Of a DNA stretch of 64,000 nucleotides, positions 26,890-36,271 are shown piece after piece. A program made the position numbers and the translations under genes. The stretch comes from Croceimicrobium sp965228705 (GTDB lineage: Bacteria; Bacteroidota; Bacteroidia; Flavobacteriales; Schleiferiaceae). The stretch spans positions 620,001 through 684,000 of the forward strand of contig NZ_OZ245832.1 of NCBI RefSeq assembly GCF_965228705.1, written 5' to 3'. The notes under the pieces were generated by a model that was given only the letters and a program-made list of their open reading frames with translations, was not told where the DNA came from and did no database searches. The first letter of the stretch is position 1; every line of letters begins with the position of its first letter.

Positions 26890-28482
26890 ATGCGCGAATT
26901 TATAGCCAAGCAAAAAGCCAATTTACGGAACGATGTTTTTAGCGGATTAACGGTTGCCCTGGCCTTAGTGCCCGAGGCAGTGGCCTTTGCCTTTGTGGCG
27001 GGAGTTCCCCCACTGGTAGGACTTTATGCTGCTTTCATGATTGGATTAATCACCTCTATTTTTGGCGGCCGTCCCGGGATGATTTCCGGAGCTACCGGCG
27101 CTCTGGCGGTGGTAATGGTGCATTTGGTAGCCGAAGGAAATGCCATGGGAGGCGAAGGTTCCAATGCTGGATTGTACTACCTCTTTGCCACCGTCATTTT
27201 AATGGGCCTCATCCAAATGTTGGTGGGAGCTTTAAAGCTGGGCAAATTTGTGCGCCTAATTCCTCATCCGGTAATGATGGGTTTCGTAAACGGACTCGCC
27301 ATTGTTATCTTCCTTAGTCAGTTAGGCATGTTCAAACAAAGAGTAGCTGGTGAAAAGGTATGGTTGCAAGGCAATGAATTGTATTGGATGATTGGCCTGG
27401 TAGCGCTTACCATGGCAATTATGCATTTTCTCCCTCGATTAAGTAAAAAGGTACCGGCAGGATTGATCGCAATATTGGCGGTTTCGGCCCTGGTTATAGT
27501 CGGTGGATTGGATGTAGCCACGGTAGGAAGTTTTATTCGTAATGGCGGAGGAGAAGGTCTGAAAGGCGGTTTGCCCCAATTCCAATCTGAAATTTTCACT
27601 GCTATTCCCCTTAATTGGGAAACCTTGAAATTTATCTTTCCCTATGCCCTAATACTGGCGGCGATTGGATTGATTGAATCCTTAATGACTCTAAATCTAA
27701 TCGACGAATTAACCGAAACCAGGGGGAATTCTAATCGTGAATGTCTTGCGCAAGGAGGAGCCAATATTGTAACCGGTTTTTTCGGAGGTATGGGAGGCTG
27801 TGCCATGATTGGCCAGTCCATAATTAATATTAAAGGTGGAGGTAGAACTCGCATTTCGGGCATCGTAGCGGCTTTAACATTATTGGCCTTTATTCTCTTT
27901 GCTTCTCCACTTATTGAACAAGTTCCCATTGCCGCCTTGGTAGGGGTAATGTTTATGGTGGTGATTGGCACTTTCGCCTGGAGTAGCTTCAGAATATTAT
28001 TTAAGATTCCTTTGAGCGATGCGATTGTATTAATCGCAGTTTCCGCCTTAACGGTAATCTTCGATTTGGCGGTAGCAGTAATGGCGGGCATTATTTTAAG
28101 TGCTTTGGTATTCTCCTGGGAGAACGCCAAACGAATTCGAGCTCGCAAGCATGTGGAGGCCGATGGCACCAAGGTGTATGAAATTTGGGGACCCTTGTTT
28201 TTTGGAAGTATTAGCGCCTTTAAGTCCAAGTTCGATCCGGCGGGAGATCCCGATAAGGTGGTTTTGGATTTTATGGAATCGCGGGTATCCGATCACTCTG
28301 CCTTGGAAGCATTGTTTACCTTAGTAGAGAAGTACCAAAGTTTAGGTAAAGAAATTAAAATTCGTCACCTGAGTACCGAATGTCAGCAATTGATGATTAA
28401 AGCCTCTCCTAAATTAGAGGCGGTAATTGAAGAGAATATTGATGACCCTCGTTACCATGTGATGGCTCAGGTGATGTCGTAA
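26890..28482 (+). CDS. SulP family inorganic anion transporter with STAS domain
   Basis: A 530-residue membrane transporter. About 12 hydrophobic segments occupy residues 15-410; the SLC26/SulP signature is visible in GLTVALALVPEAVAFAFVAG and GLYAAFMIGLITSIFGGRPG. A C-terminal STAS domain (about 420-525; VLDFMESRVSDHSALEAL) completes the architecture. Family members carry sulfate, bicarbonate or other anions with Na+ or H+; sequence does not decide. The stop codon TAATGG overlaps the ATG of the CvfB-like gene by one base. Confidence 0.9.
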   Translation: MREFIAKQKANLRNDVFSGLTVALALVPEAVAFAFVAGVPPLVGLYAAFMIGLITSIFGGRPGMISGATGALAVVMVHLVAEGNAMGGEGSNAGLYYLFATVILMGLIQMLVGALKLGKFVRLIPHPVMMGFVNGLAIVIFLSQLGMFKQRVAGEKVWLQGNELYWMIGLVALTMAIMHFLPRLSKKVPAGLIAILAVSALVIVGGLDVATVGSFIRNGGGEGLKGGLPQFQSEIFTAIPLNWETLKFIFPYALILAAIGLIESLMTLNLIDELTETRGNSNRECLAQGGANIVTGFFGGMGGCAMIGQSIINIKGGGRTRISGIVAALTLLAFILFASPLIEQVPIAALVGVMFMVVIGTFAWSSFRILFKIPLSDAIVLIAVSALTVIFDLAVAVMAGIILSALVFSWENAKRIRARKHVEADGTKVYEIWGPLFFGSISAFKSKFDPAGDPDKVVLDFMESRVSDHSALEALFTLVEKYQSLGKEIKIRHLSTECQQLMIKASPKLEAVIEENIDDPRYHVMAQVMS

Positions 28483-29309
28483 TGGAATTAGGAAAAATCA
28501 ATCAATTAAAGGCCGACCGTTTTGCTCCTCAAGGCCTGTATTTAGTGGATGAGGAAGGCAATGAAGTGCTATTACCCAACAGTCGCTTGCCTAAAAAGCC
28601 AGAATTGGGAACCCAACTCGAAGCCTTTGTCTACCGAGATTCTCAGGAACGACTCATTGCCACTTTGGAGCGTCCAACCGCACAAGTAGGGGAGATTGCC
28701 AGTTTACAAGTAATGGATGTAGCTCCCTTTGGATATTTCCTCGATTGGGGATTAGACAAACAAGTTTTACTCCCTAAAAAAGAAGTGCGCCACGAATTAA
28801 AGGTGGGCGACTATGTGGGTGTATTCCTATATGTAGACACCCTGAGTGAGCGTATTACCGCTTCTGCACGATTGGAGCGCCATTTTAATCATCAGATCGA
28901 TCACCTTAATGAGCAAGATGCGGTGCAAGCCACCCTATTGCAAAAGGAACGCCTGGGTTATTTAGTAACTTTTGGTGATCGCTTTCATGGGATGATCTAT
29001 GATAATGAGATCTTTACGCCTCTCAAGCCCGGCCAAAAAGTAAAGGCCTATATCCGCAAACTACGAGAAGATGGCAAAGTGGACCTTATCCTTCAACCCG
29101 AAGGCATGGACCATGTAGAGCCCAGTGCACAGGCCATTCTCGAAAAATTAGAAGCCGCCGGTGGTTTCTTGCCCTTCCATGATAAATCGGACCCTCAAGC
29201 TATTCAAGCTGAATTTGGCATGAGTAAGAAGACCTTCAAAAAAGCGATTGGCACCTTATATCGCAAGGAGCTGGTTGTGATAGAGGAAGGGGGGGTTCGG
29301 AGGAAGTAG
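28482..29309 (+). CDS. CvfB-like S1 RNA-binding protein
   Basis: A 275-residue cytoplasmic protein with three S1/OB-like domains (about 1-60, 65-130 and 140-205) and a C-terminal winged-helix segment (FGMSKKTFKKAIGTLYRKELV). This is the layout of CvfB/YitL, an RNA-binding regulator of virulence and metabolism in Firmicutes and widespread in Bacteroidota. Start overlaps the SulP stop, indicating co-transcription. Role in this organism unknown. Confidence 0.85.
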   Translation: MELGKINQLKADRFAPQGLYLVDEEGNEVLLPNSRLPKKPELGTQLEAFVYRDSQERLIATLERPTAQVGEIASLQVMDVAPFGYFLDWGLDKQVLLPKKEVRHELKVGDYVGVFLYVDTLSERITASARLERHFNHQIDHLNEQDAVQATLLQKERLGYLVTFGDRFHGMIYDNEIFTPLKPGQKVKAYIRKLREDGKVDLILQPEGMDHVEPSAQAILEKLEAAGGFLPFHDKSDPQAIQAEFGMSKKTFKKAIGTLYRKELVVIEEGGVRRK

Positions 29310-29412
29310 CTAGGTATTTTCTTTTGATCATTGACTGGTTCTTCGAAAGACGGTAGATATTAGACCATAGACGATAGAGGCGCTGATGCCGCCTGAAAAT
29401 GGTTGTCACTAC

Positions 29413-30372
29413 CTACTCAGATATTTCTACTAATTTATACTTTTTGTTTTTAGTTCTAGGCTTACTGGGCTTAAGGTTTAAAGTGTAACTACTTGGACTG
29501 GATTCCATGGATTTGATTTTCCATTCAAAGTCTATTGGAGTGCTATTATTCAATACTCGCTTTTGCTGGAACTTGTTATGGTGTTCCACTGCTTGTTTGA
29601 GGCATAGTCGGAGCTCATGAAGGTTAGTAGGCTTCCAGTAATTGAGGTATCGGTTTTTAATCAAATCATTGGTTTTCTCTGCATAGGGGTTTTCCCAAGA
29701 ATAGTAACACATACTTTGCTTTAAGCCTTTGCCTTTGCAATACTCACGATAGCTACGCTCTTCATACTGTCGGCCTCCATCACTATGATGAATAAGACCG
29801 CTTAAGTTGGTGTAGCCGGCTTTCTTTCGAGTGGCAATGGCCTGCTTTAAAACTTCTTTGAAGTGGACTGCGTTAGCTCTGCTATAAGCCCCATAGCCTA
29901 GGATCCTTTGAGAATAAACATCCGTAATGAACATCAAATAATAGCATTTTGACCCGTTCAGATAATAGGTCATATCGGCTTGCCAAACCTCATTGATGGA
30001 TCGTACTTGTTTATCAATGAGAAGGTTGTCAAACTTACGTTGATCGCTTTTGGTGGTTCGGATATACCTCGTATTCCTTTTAACCTGTAAGCCCAGTTCA
30101 GCAGCTAGTGCCTCGAACTTATCCCGTCCAATGGAAAGCTGATCCGCATGAGCATAATAGATGGGTCTACAGCCTAAGCCAGGGCAGGCCACACGCGCGG
30201 ACAGGATCAGGCTACGCAGGCCGTCTTCAAGCCCAACAAGCTCCCTTCTTAGAGCTTGGGGCTTGTAGTAGGCCTGCCGGCTAAAGCCCAGCAAATGACA
30301 GCTTCTCCTGATCGACACTTCAGTCTTTGTCTCCAGCTTTATTTGCCTTTGGATGCTCTCGCGCCAAAACTT
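29413..30372 (-). CDS. IS3-family transposase OrfB (DDE integrase)
   Basis: Catalytic half of the transposase. An N-terminal HTH_21-like region (CHLLGFSRQAYYKP) precedes an integrase core with the DDE set: Asp in WQADMTYY, Asp in IHHSDGGRQY and Glu in NPYAEKTNDLIK. It is read as a fusion with OrfA after a -1 shift on the A8 tract at 30371-30378; the shifted frame continues KFWRESIQRQIKLETKTE without a stop. A GTG at 30318 could allow independent start. Appears full-length. Confidence 0.88.
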   Translation of the reverse strand, partial: KFWRESIQRQIKLETKTEVSIRRSCHLLGFSRQAYYKPQALRRELVGLEDGLRSLILSARVACPGLGCRPIYYAHADQLSIGRDKFEALAAELGLQVKRNTRYIRTTKSDQRKFDNLLIDKQVRSINEVWQADMTYYLNGSKCYYLMFITDVYSQRILGYGAYSRANAVHFKEVLKQAIATRKKAGYTNLSGLIHHSDGGRQYEERSYREYCKGKGLKQSMCYYSWENPYAEKTNDLIKNRYLNYWKPTNLHELRLCLKQAVEHHNKFQQKRVLNNSTPIDFEWKIKSMESSPSSYTLNLKPSKPRTKNKKYKLVEISE

Positions 30373-30752
30373 TTTTTTAGGTCCACCTTATATTCTTCTG
30401 AGGCCAGGTCTACGATATGGCGGTACAAATCGGCTTCTAACTGCTTTCGTCCTAAAGCAGCCTCCAACTCTTTGGTGCGCGCCTCTAATTCCTTCAGACG
30501 TTTGTCAACACTATTGTTTTCCACTACTATGCGTGTTTGTGTCTTCAAGGTACGAGAATACTTGTTTAACCAGTTATAAACTGTTTGTGGTGATTTAATC
30601 TCGTAAATCCTACAGGCTTGATATACCCGAAGTTCTCCCGATTCAATCTGTTTGACCACTTCCTTGCGCAAGGTCTCACTAAATACACGTTGACGTCTTA
30701 AGTTTTCTTTTTGTCCCATTTTTCTCTTGGTTTTAGAGAGAATAGGTGTCAA
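30339..30752 (-). CDS. IS3-family transposase OrfA (HTH)
   Basis: A 137-residue DNA-binding subunit with a helix-turn-helix at about 20-65 (VKQIESGELRVYQACRIYEIKSP is partly visible as such) and a leucine-zipper-like coiled coil at 75-115 that mediates multimerisation. The 3' end overlaps the OrfB frame, with CTA AAA AAA AGT as slippery site giving OrfAB. It binds the terminal repeats of the 29383-30771 element. Confidence 0.86.
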   Translation of the reverse strand: MTPILSKTKRKMGQKENLRRQRVFSETLRKEVVKQIESGELRVYQACRIYEIKSPQTVYNWLNKYSRTLKTQTRIVVENNSVDKRLKELEARTKELEAALGRKQLEADLYRHIVDLASEEYKVDLKKSFGARASKGK

Positions 30753-30774
30753 CTTTTTTCAGGCGCGGTCACGC

Positions 30775-31828
30775 TGATGGTAGATAGTCCTTGGTAGCTG
30801 GTAGTTTGTTTGAGACGATAGTAGATAGACTATAGACGGTAGACTTGATCGAAGTAGTAGTTGGTCGCTGGTAGTAGGTAGTTTGTAGGATAGGACTTCC
30901 AAACGAACTAAGTATTTAACTCCGTGAACTCTGAGTCCTCCCAGCCTCTGTGTTGAAGCAATCCAAGCATAGTAGTTGGTCGATGGTAGTTCGTAGTTGG
31001 TGGGATTGGGTTTCTAAGAGAATTGAGTTTTTAGCTCCCTGAGCTCTGAGTCCTCCCAGTCTCTGTGTTGAAGCAACCCTCTACTATATGATCTTTGCGA
31101 ACCTTTGCGAACCTTTGCTCCTTTGCTCCTTTGCTTCTTAAGCGCAGCGAGCGGTTTTAATTGGTAGTTGGTAGCAGGTAGTTTATTTGAGACGATAGTA
31201 GATAGACTATAGACGGTAGATTTGATCAAAGTAGTAGTTGGTCGCTGGTAGTATGTAGTAGGTCGTTGGTAGTTTGTGGGATTTGACTTTCAAGAGAATT
31301 AAACTTTTAGCTCCCTGAGCTCTGAGTCCTCCTAGTCTCTGTGTTGAAGCAAGCCTCCAATATATGAGCTTTGCGAACCTTTGCTCCTTTGCTCCTTTGC
31401 TCCTTTGCTCCTTTGCTCCTTTGCTCCTTTGCTTCTTAAGCGAAGCGAGCGGTTTTTATTGGTAATTGGTAGCTGGTAGTTTGTTTGAGACGATAGTAGA
31501 TAGACTATAGACGGTAGATTTGATCGAAGTAGTAGTTGGTCGCTGGTAGTAGGTCGTTAGTAGTTTGTGGGATTTGACTTTCAAGAGAATTAAACTTTTA
31601 GCTCCGTGAGCTTTGAGTCCTCCCAGTCTCTGTGTTGAAGCAATCCAACTTTAGGAGCTTTTTGAATCTAACTAGTTATTTGTAGTAGGTAGTTGGTAGT
31701 TCGTAGTTGGAAAGAATTTACTTCTAAGAGAATTGAGTTTTTAGCTCCCAGTCTCTGTGTTGAAGCAACCCTCTATTATATGATCTTTGCGAACCTTTGC
31801 TCCTTTGCTTCTTAAGCGAAGCGAGCGG
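30775..31828. repeat. Modular direct-repeat block without genes
   Basis: About 1.05 kb of non-coding DNA between the IS and ypdA. Roughly 300-375 nt units occur about three times, ending near 31138, 31439 and 31815. Each is built of the same modules in the same order: GCGAAGCGAGCGGT, then TAGTTGGTAG-type runs, then GAGACGATAGTAGATAGAC, then a GCTCCNTGAGCTCTGAGTCC segment ending CTCTGTGTTGAAGCAA (five copies), then CTTTGCGAACC and GCTCCTTT runs. The DNA left of the IS (29340-29382) matches the same family. The last unit abuts the ypdA stop codon. No convincing gene inside. Confidence 0.8.
31380..31435. repeat. GCTCCTTT tandem repeat
   Basis: Six to seven perfect tandem copies of an 8-bp unit GCTCCTTT within the modular block. 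Shorter runs (two copies) lie at equivalent spots near 31115 and 31798, so the copy number varies between units. Confidence 0.85.
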
Positions 31829-32797
31829 TTAAAAACCCATTCGCCTCTTCACCTCCCCGATGATCTTATCCGCATGTACCCTCGAGTTTTCGATAAACCA
31901 TTTATTGGTTTCCAGGCCCCCGCAGATCACCCCCGCCAGGAAGAGATTCGAAACAGAGCTTTCCATCGTGTCTTCATCATACAGTGGTTTATGACTAGCC
32001 TCCTCAGAGAATTCCAAACCAATGTTTTCCAGCATTTTGAAGTCGGGGCGATAACCAGTGAGGGCCAGTACCGCATCATTAGCAATCTCCTTGCTTTGAC
32101 CTTGATGCTCAAATACAATATGGTCATCGTGAATCGCACTTAATTCCGCTTCGAAATAAGCTTTGATGGAGCCTTCTTCAATGCGGTTAATTACATCTGG
32201 GCGCACCCAATATTTTACCCGGGGCGAGATTTCACTTTCGCGAATGATCATAGTCACCTCTTTGGCACCTTTGCGATATAGCTCCAAAGCAGCATCTACG
32301 GCAGAGTTAGCCGCTCCCACCACCGCTACTCGCTGACCGAAATAGGGATGTGGATCCTTATAGTAATGCGCCACCTTGGGCAAATCCTCACCCGGAATAT
32401 TAAGGGGATTCACCAAATCGTAAAAACCGGTAGCCAAAATCAGATATTGACTTTGGTAAGAATCTTTGTCCGTTGTAATACTGAATCCTGCTTTGGAAGA
32501 TAGCACATCTACCAATCGCTCTTGCAGATGAATATGGAGTTGATGCTTCATGCATACCCGACGGTAATACTCCAGAGCTTCGGAGCGCGTAGGCTTAGTG
32601 TTTTGTGATATAAAGGGAATGCCACCAATTTCCAATTTATCGGCGGTGGAAAAGAAGGTCATGCTATGAGGATAGTGGTACAGGCTGTTTACCAAATAGC
32701 CCTTTTCAATGATCAGGTAGTTTATTCCTGCCTCCTGAGCCGCAATTCCACAAGCCATACCAATGGGGCCGCCGCCAACAATAATCAGATCGTACAT
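31829..32797 (-). CDS. YpdA family bacillithiol disulfide reductase-like flavoprotein
   Basis: A 322-residue FAD/NAD(P)H oxidoreductase of the YpdA group. The FAD motif GGGPIGMACG is at residues 8-17 and the NADPH-binding VVGAANSAVDAALEL about 165-180, with LTGYRPDF and LFLAGVICGG near the C-terminus. No CxxC redox pair is seen, as in YpdA. The family is linked to reduction of bacillithiol disulfide. The ATG at 32797 starts MYDLIIVGGG; the longer frame adds an unlikely N-terminus. The YfiT-like gene at 19387 fits the same thiol system. The stop codon abuts the repeat block. Confidence 0.88.
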   Translation of the reverse strand: MYDLIIVGGGPIGMACGIAAQEAGINYLIIEKGYLVNSLYHYPHSMTFFSTADKLEIGGIPFISQNTKPTRSEALEYYRRVCMKHQLHIHLQERLVDVLSSKAGFSITTDKDSYQSQYLILATGFYDLVNPLNIPGEDLPKVAHYYKDPHPYFGQRVAVVGAANSAVDAALELYRKGAKEVTMIIRESEISPRVKYWVRPDVINRIEEGSIKAYFEAELSAIHDDHIVFEHQGQSKEIANDAVLALTGYRPDFKMLENIGLEFSEEASHKPLYDEDTMESSVSNLFLAGVICGGLETNKWFIENSRVHADKIIGEVKRRMGF

Positions 32798-32916
32798 AAT
32801 TAGAAAACCAAGAGATTTTAATTTGGTTGAGGGAAGAGCAGGCAAAGTAAAGGAATGTAACTTCTACCACCTTCTCCTTGGGCTTTCTATTGCATCTTTG
32901 TGCAAATCCTCATCCT

Positions 32917-33822
32917 ATGTTTAAAAAGAGTATTAGTCTGGGAATAGTGCTCAGCACTCTGATAGCTTGTCAATCCGGAAGTCCAGCGCCCAGCGAAAGT
33001 ACTACTGCCGAAAAGCATAGTGCCACAGCTGAATTTATGCGCATCAATTGTGAATCTTGTCATTCACCCACGGCTAATCCAAGTACTCGCTTAGCGCCAC
33101 CCTTTTTTGCTATTCGCAAACATTATTTGAAGGAGTATCCCGCCCAGGCGGATTTTCAAGAGGCCATGCAATCTTTTTTAATCAAACCGGAAGAAGAACA
33201 TGCCCTGATGTTGGGAGCGGTGGAGAAATTTGGCTTAATGCCTCCCATCTATGTGGAGGAGGAACAGCTTAAAGCCATCACTGAATATTTGTTCAGCGTA
33301 GAGCAGCCCCATCCTCAGCATGAAGGGGGCGGTAGAGGCCAGGGTGCCCGAGTAAAAGAATTGGCCTTGAGCACCAAAAAAGTTTTAGGTAAGAACTTAA
33401 TGGGAGCCCTTAAAGAAGGAGGTAAGGAGCATGCCTTGCCCTTCTGTAATGAAAGAGCTTTGATGCTCACGGATAGTATGTCGCAGCAATTGCATCATAA
33501 AATACGCCGAGTAAGCGATAAGGCGCGTAATCCCTTAAATCAAGCGGATTCTTTAGAATTGAGCATCCTGGCAGAATATGCTGCACTAATTGCTGAAGGT
33601 CAGGAACCAGGGCCCATTGTTCGACAAACAGAATTTGGCAGTCGTGGCTATTTCCCTATCACCACCAATGCCATGTGTTTGCAATGTCATGGAACCTTGG
33701 GAAAGGAATTGGATGCTGATTTCTATCCTAAAATTCAAATTTTATATCCTCAGGATAAGGCAATTGGCTATGGAGCTGGCGAACTGCGAGGCATGTGGGT
33801 GGTAGCTCTGGATTCTTTGTAA
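32917..33822 (+). CDS. Lipoprotein with cytochrome c and DUF3365 (Tll0287-like) haem domains
   Basis: A 301-residue exported protein with lipobox at Cys18 (STLIAC). A small class I cytochrome c domain covers about 35-130 with a CESCH haem site (Cys45, Cys48, His49) and a late Met. A DUF3365 domain follows (about 150-300) with a second CxxCH (CLQCH) near residue 260. DUF3365 occurs in haem-based redox sensors and small cytochromes. The combination suggests a dihaem, envelope-facing electron carrier or sensor. ATG 32917 gives a normal signal peptide. A secreted hypothetical protein gene lies 20 nt downstream. Confidence 0.83.
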   Translation: MFKKSISLGIVLSTLIACQSGSPAPSESTTAEKHSATAEFMRINCESCHSPTANPSTRLAPPFFAIRKHYLKEYPAQADFQEAMQSFLIKPEEEHALMLGAVEKFGLMPPIYVEEEQLKAITEYLFSVEQPHPQHEGGGRGQGARVKELALSTKKVLGKNLMGALKEGGKEHALPFCNERALMLTDSMSQQLHHKIRRVSDKARNPLNQADSLELSILAEYAALIAEGQEPGPIVRQTEFGSRGYFPITTNAMCLQCHGTLGKELDADFYPKIQILYPQDKAIGYGAGELRGMWVVALDSL

Positions 33823-33842
33823 TTTAGGAGGAAAATCCACCT

Positions 33843-34760
33843 ATGCTCAGAGGTCTCTTATTGGGATGCTGTTTATTGACTGCAATGGGGGGCAAAGCCC
33901 AATCGCTGGATACCTTGATTAGTCACTTCAATCGGGATATTGCTTTGTATGAATCGGTATATCCTTTTCAAGAGCCCATACCCTTGGACAGCGCCGGATT
34001 AAATGCAAAAGAAAGAGCTGAATTCTTTGAGAATTTTGCTGGCTCAGATAAAATTTATCCAACTGATTTACAGTGGGCCTATCTCAGCCGACTAAATACA
34101 TCGGTACAGGCCTTATTTGAACATCCGGATTTATACAGTCGGGATTTGAAAACAGAACTTAATGCTGAGATTCAATTCACTGATGATGGTCGCTTCCTCC
34201 AGATTTCCTTTGAAGAAAATACCGGTGGTACCTATCGCAGCCAGTTGGTTTATTACCACTACCGCGGTCCACAGGGACAGTTTAGTTTGAGCAATAGGGA
34301 GGAAGAGCCACAGAATTTTGTATTAAAGTCGGATGGATATACCAGTATCATTGCCCTTGGCACAAAGAATGACAGTACTTATTATTTCTTTACCGCCTAT
34401 GTAAGGGGTTGTTCCTATTGTTTTGAAGAATCGTTCGGATTGATTCTGGTAACGGAGGAAGGAATTAAGGAAGCATACAATTACACTATCGATAGCAGAT
34501 CCTGGGGTGAGAAAATCGATGTAGATTTTAGTGAAGAAGGGGATAGCCTAATAAAAGTGCGCTATCTACCAGATGACCTAAATGCAGGTTGCCAGTGTGG
34601 TAGTTTGGAAGAAGCTAGCACTCATCCGGATCAAGAGGGCTACCCGGCACAAGATCGCTTATGTAAATTGCTATTTCGATACCATCAATTTCAGATCTAT
34701 CTGATTGAAGAAGGATGTATTTATCAAGATCCTTTGGGGCAGCCTCTAGAAGAGTATTAG
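33843..34760 (+). CDS. Hypothetical exported protein
   Basis: A 305-residue protein with a signal peptide (about 1-19, cut after GGKA). The mature region is acidic and contains a cluster of Cys (RGCSYCFEESFG, AGCQCGS, RLC, EEGC), consistent with disulfides or a metal site. No family recognised. It starts 20 nt after the dihaem lipoprotein gene, so co-transcription is likely. It converges on the DASS transporter gene, overlapping by 15 nt. Confidence 0.65.
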   Translation: MLRGLLLGCCLLTAMGGKAQSLDTLISHFNRDIALYESVYPFQEPIPLDSAGLNAKERAEFFENFAGSDKIYPTDLQWAYLSRLNTSVQALFEHPDLYSRDLKTELNAEIQFTDDGRFLQISFEENTGGTYRSQLVYYHYRGPQGQFSLSNREEEPQNFVLKSDGYTSIIALGTKNDSTYYFFTAYVRGCSYCFEESFGLILVTEEGIKEAYNYTIDSRSWGEKIDVDFSEEGDSLIKVRYLPDDLNAGCQCGSLEEASTHPDQEGYPAQDRLCKLLFRYHQFQIYLIEEGCIYQDPLGQPLEEY

Positions 34761-36167
34761 AGGCATCACATAATAACTATATACCGTAATTAGGGCAATG
34801 CTGAATAGGTTAAAGACCAATCCGGCCCGAGCCATATCCTGAGTTTTAAGAAAGCCACTGCTGTACACAATCGCATTAGGCGGGGTGGCTACCGGAAACA
34901 TAAAAGCGCAGCTGGCTCCCAGGGTGAGCGGTACACTTAAGGCCCAGGCGTCCATTCCCAATTGAGAAGCGATAATAAAGGCTACCGGGATAAAAACCGA
35001 AACCAAGGCTACATTACTCATTACTTCGGTAAGGAATACTGCAAAGGCACAGATAATTAAACTAATCACAAATAGGGACTGCCAACCACTGGCCATTACC
35101 ATTTGCGCTAAGCTTTGCACCACCTCAGTTACTTCCAGGGCTTTAGCCAGGCTTAAACCGCCGCCAAAAAGCAGGATAATATTCCAGGGAAGCTTGCCTA
35201 AATCATGTTCGCGTAAGAGGGCTTTTTCCGCAGTGGAAGATGGAACCAGAAAAAGGGCGACCATACCTGCAATGGCGATAATGGTATCACTTAATTCACT
35301 GAGGTAGGGGATGGCATTAAGTTGGGCCCGGAATATCCAAAGCAAGGCCATGGAGGCCAAGACAATGGCCACGCGTTTTTCAGCGGCTTGCATAGGACCT
35401 AGTTTGCCTAACTCTTCCTTTAGCATAGGTTTAATGCCCCCTAAATGGACCTCCTTACTAGGGAATAATACCTTGCTCAGGAAGAACCAAACCACCAAAA
35501 AGAGCAAAGCACTTAGAGGCAAGGCAAAGATTAACCAATCGGCAAAAGCCACCTCCCGATTAAGACTACTGCTACTTAAACTGGCAAACACCAAATTGGG
35601 GGGAGTGCCAATCAAGGTGGCCATTCCACCAATATTGGCTGCATAGGCGATCCCCAACATCAAGGCAATCCCAAAATTCCGGGCCGCCTTACCGGAACCC
35701 AATTTAGTTTCCAGGAGTTTATAGAGGCTTACGCCGATGGGCAACATCATTACAGTGGTGGCGGTATTGGAAATCCACATACTCAATAAAGCGGTAGAGG
35801 CCATGGTCCCTAAAAGAATGCGCTCCGGCGCCGCGCCACTAATCATAAGGATGTTAAGCGCTATTCGCCGGTGTAAATGCCATTTTTCGATGGCTAAGCC
35901 CAGAGCAAAGCCACCCAGGAATAGGAAGATGATCGGATGACCATAAAGGGAGCCTACGGTTTTAGCATCTAAAATTCCACCAAGCGGAAAGATCAACATC
36001 GGTAATAAGGCAGTAACTCCAAGTGGAATCAGATTGCTCATCCACCAACTAAGCATCCAGGCCAAGGTGCCCAATACTAAGGACTGATCGCCATTAAGTT
36101 GCGGAATTCCCTGCACTGCTAAAAAGGCCAGAGGACCAGAACTAAGGTAGAGGAGACGTCGGTTCAT
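34746..36167 (-). CDS. DASS/SLC13 family anion:sodium symporter
   Basis: A 473-residue membrane protein with about 11-12 hydrophobic segments. The two SNT-type substrate/sodium motifs are recognisable: MWISNTATTVMMLPIG near residue 131 and EVMSNVALVSVFIPVAF near residue 382, together with GTPPNLVFA and ATPPNAIVYSSG. Family members import dicarboxylates, citrate or sulfate with sodium. There is no neighbouring metabolic gene to narrow the substrate. Confidence 0.9.
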   Translation of the reverse strand: MNRRLLYLSSGPLAFLAVQGIPQLNGDQSLVLGTLAWMLSWWMSNLIPLGVTALLPMLIFPLGGILDAKTVGSLYGHPIIFLFLGGFALGLAIEKWHLHRRIALNILMISGAAPERILLGTMASTALLSMWISNTATTVMMLPIGVSLYKLLETKLGSGKAARNFGIALMLGIAYAANIGGMATLIGTPPNLVFASLSSSSLNREVAFADWLIFALPLSALLFLVVWFFLSKVLFPSKEVHLGGIKPMLKEELGKLGPMQAAEKRVAIVLASMALLWIFRAQLNAIPYLSELSDTIIAIAGMVALFLVPSSTAEKALLREHDLGKLPWNIILLFGGGLSLAKALEVTEVVQSLAQMVMASGWQSLFVISLIICAFAVFLTEVMSNVALVSVFIPVAFIIASQLGMDAWALSVPLTLGASCAFMFPVATPPNAIVYSSGFLKTQDMARAGLVFNLFSIALITVYSYYVMPLILF

Positions 36168-36271
36168 GGCGGCAATTTAGTAGAAAGCTTCGACCTGAAT
36201 TATCGACCATTCCTCGAATTTAAAAGCGAGGATGCTATGCTTTGTTTAATTTAGTCTCAATCCTAGCGAAA

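Larger units (their letters stand above)
29383..30771 (-). mobile_element. IS3-family insertion sequence (1389 bp)
   Basis: Outer ends were set by imperfect terminal inverted repeats, both beginning TGA and sharing CCTGAAAA and GTTG.CAC. The element is flanked by a 3-bp direct repeat CGC (29380-29382 and 30772-30774), typical of IS3-family target duplication. It encodes orfA (30339-30752) and orfB linked by an A8 slippery tract. The flanks belong to a modular repeat block, so it inserted in non-coding repeats. Both reading frames appear intact. Confidence 0.85.

Noticed and set aside
31014..31229. Small frame in the repeat block
   Set aside because: It consists of translated repeat modules and has no conserved domain.
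30775..31828. Possible CRISPR array
   Set aside because: Units are long, modular and of uneven length, with no short constant repeats and unique spacers, and no cas gene is near.
36242..36271. Upstream TTG start for the histidine kinase
   Set aside because: ATG 36272 gives a normal start to the first PAS domain.
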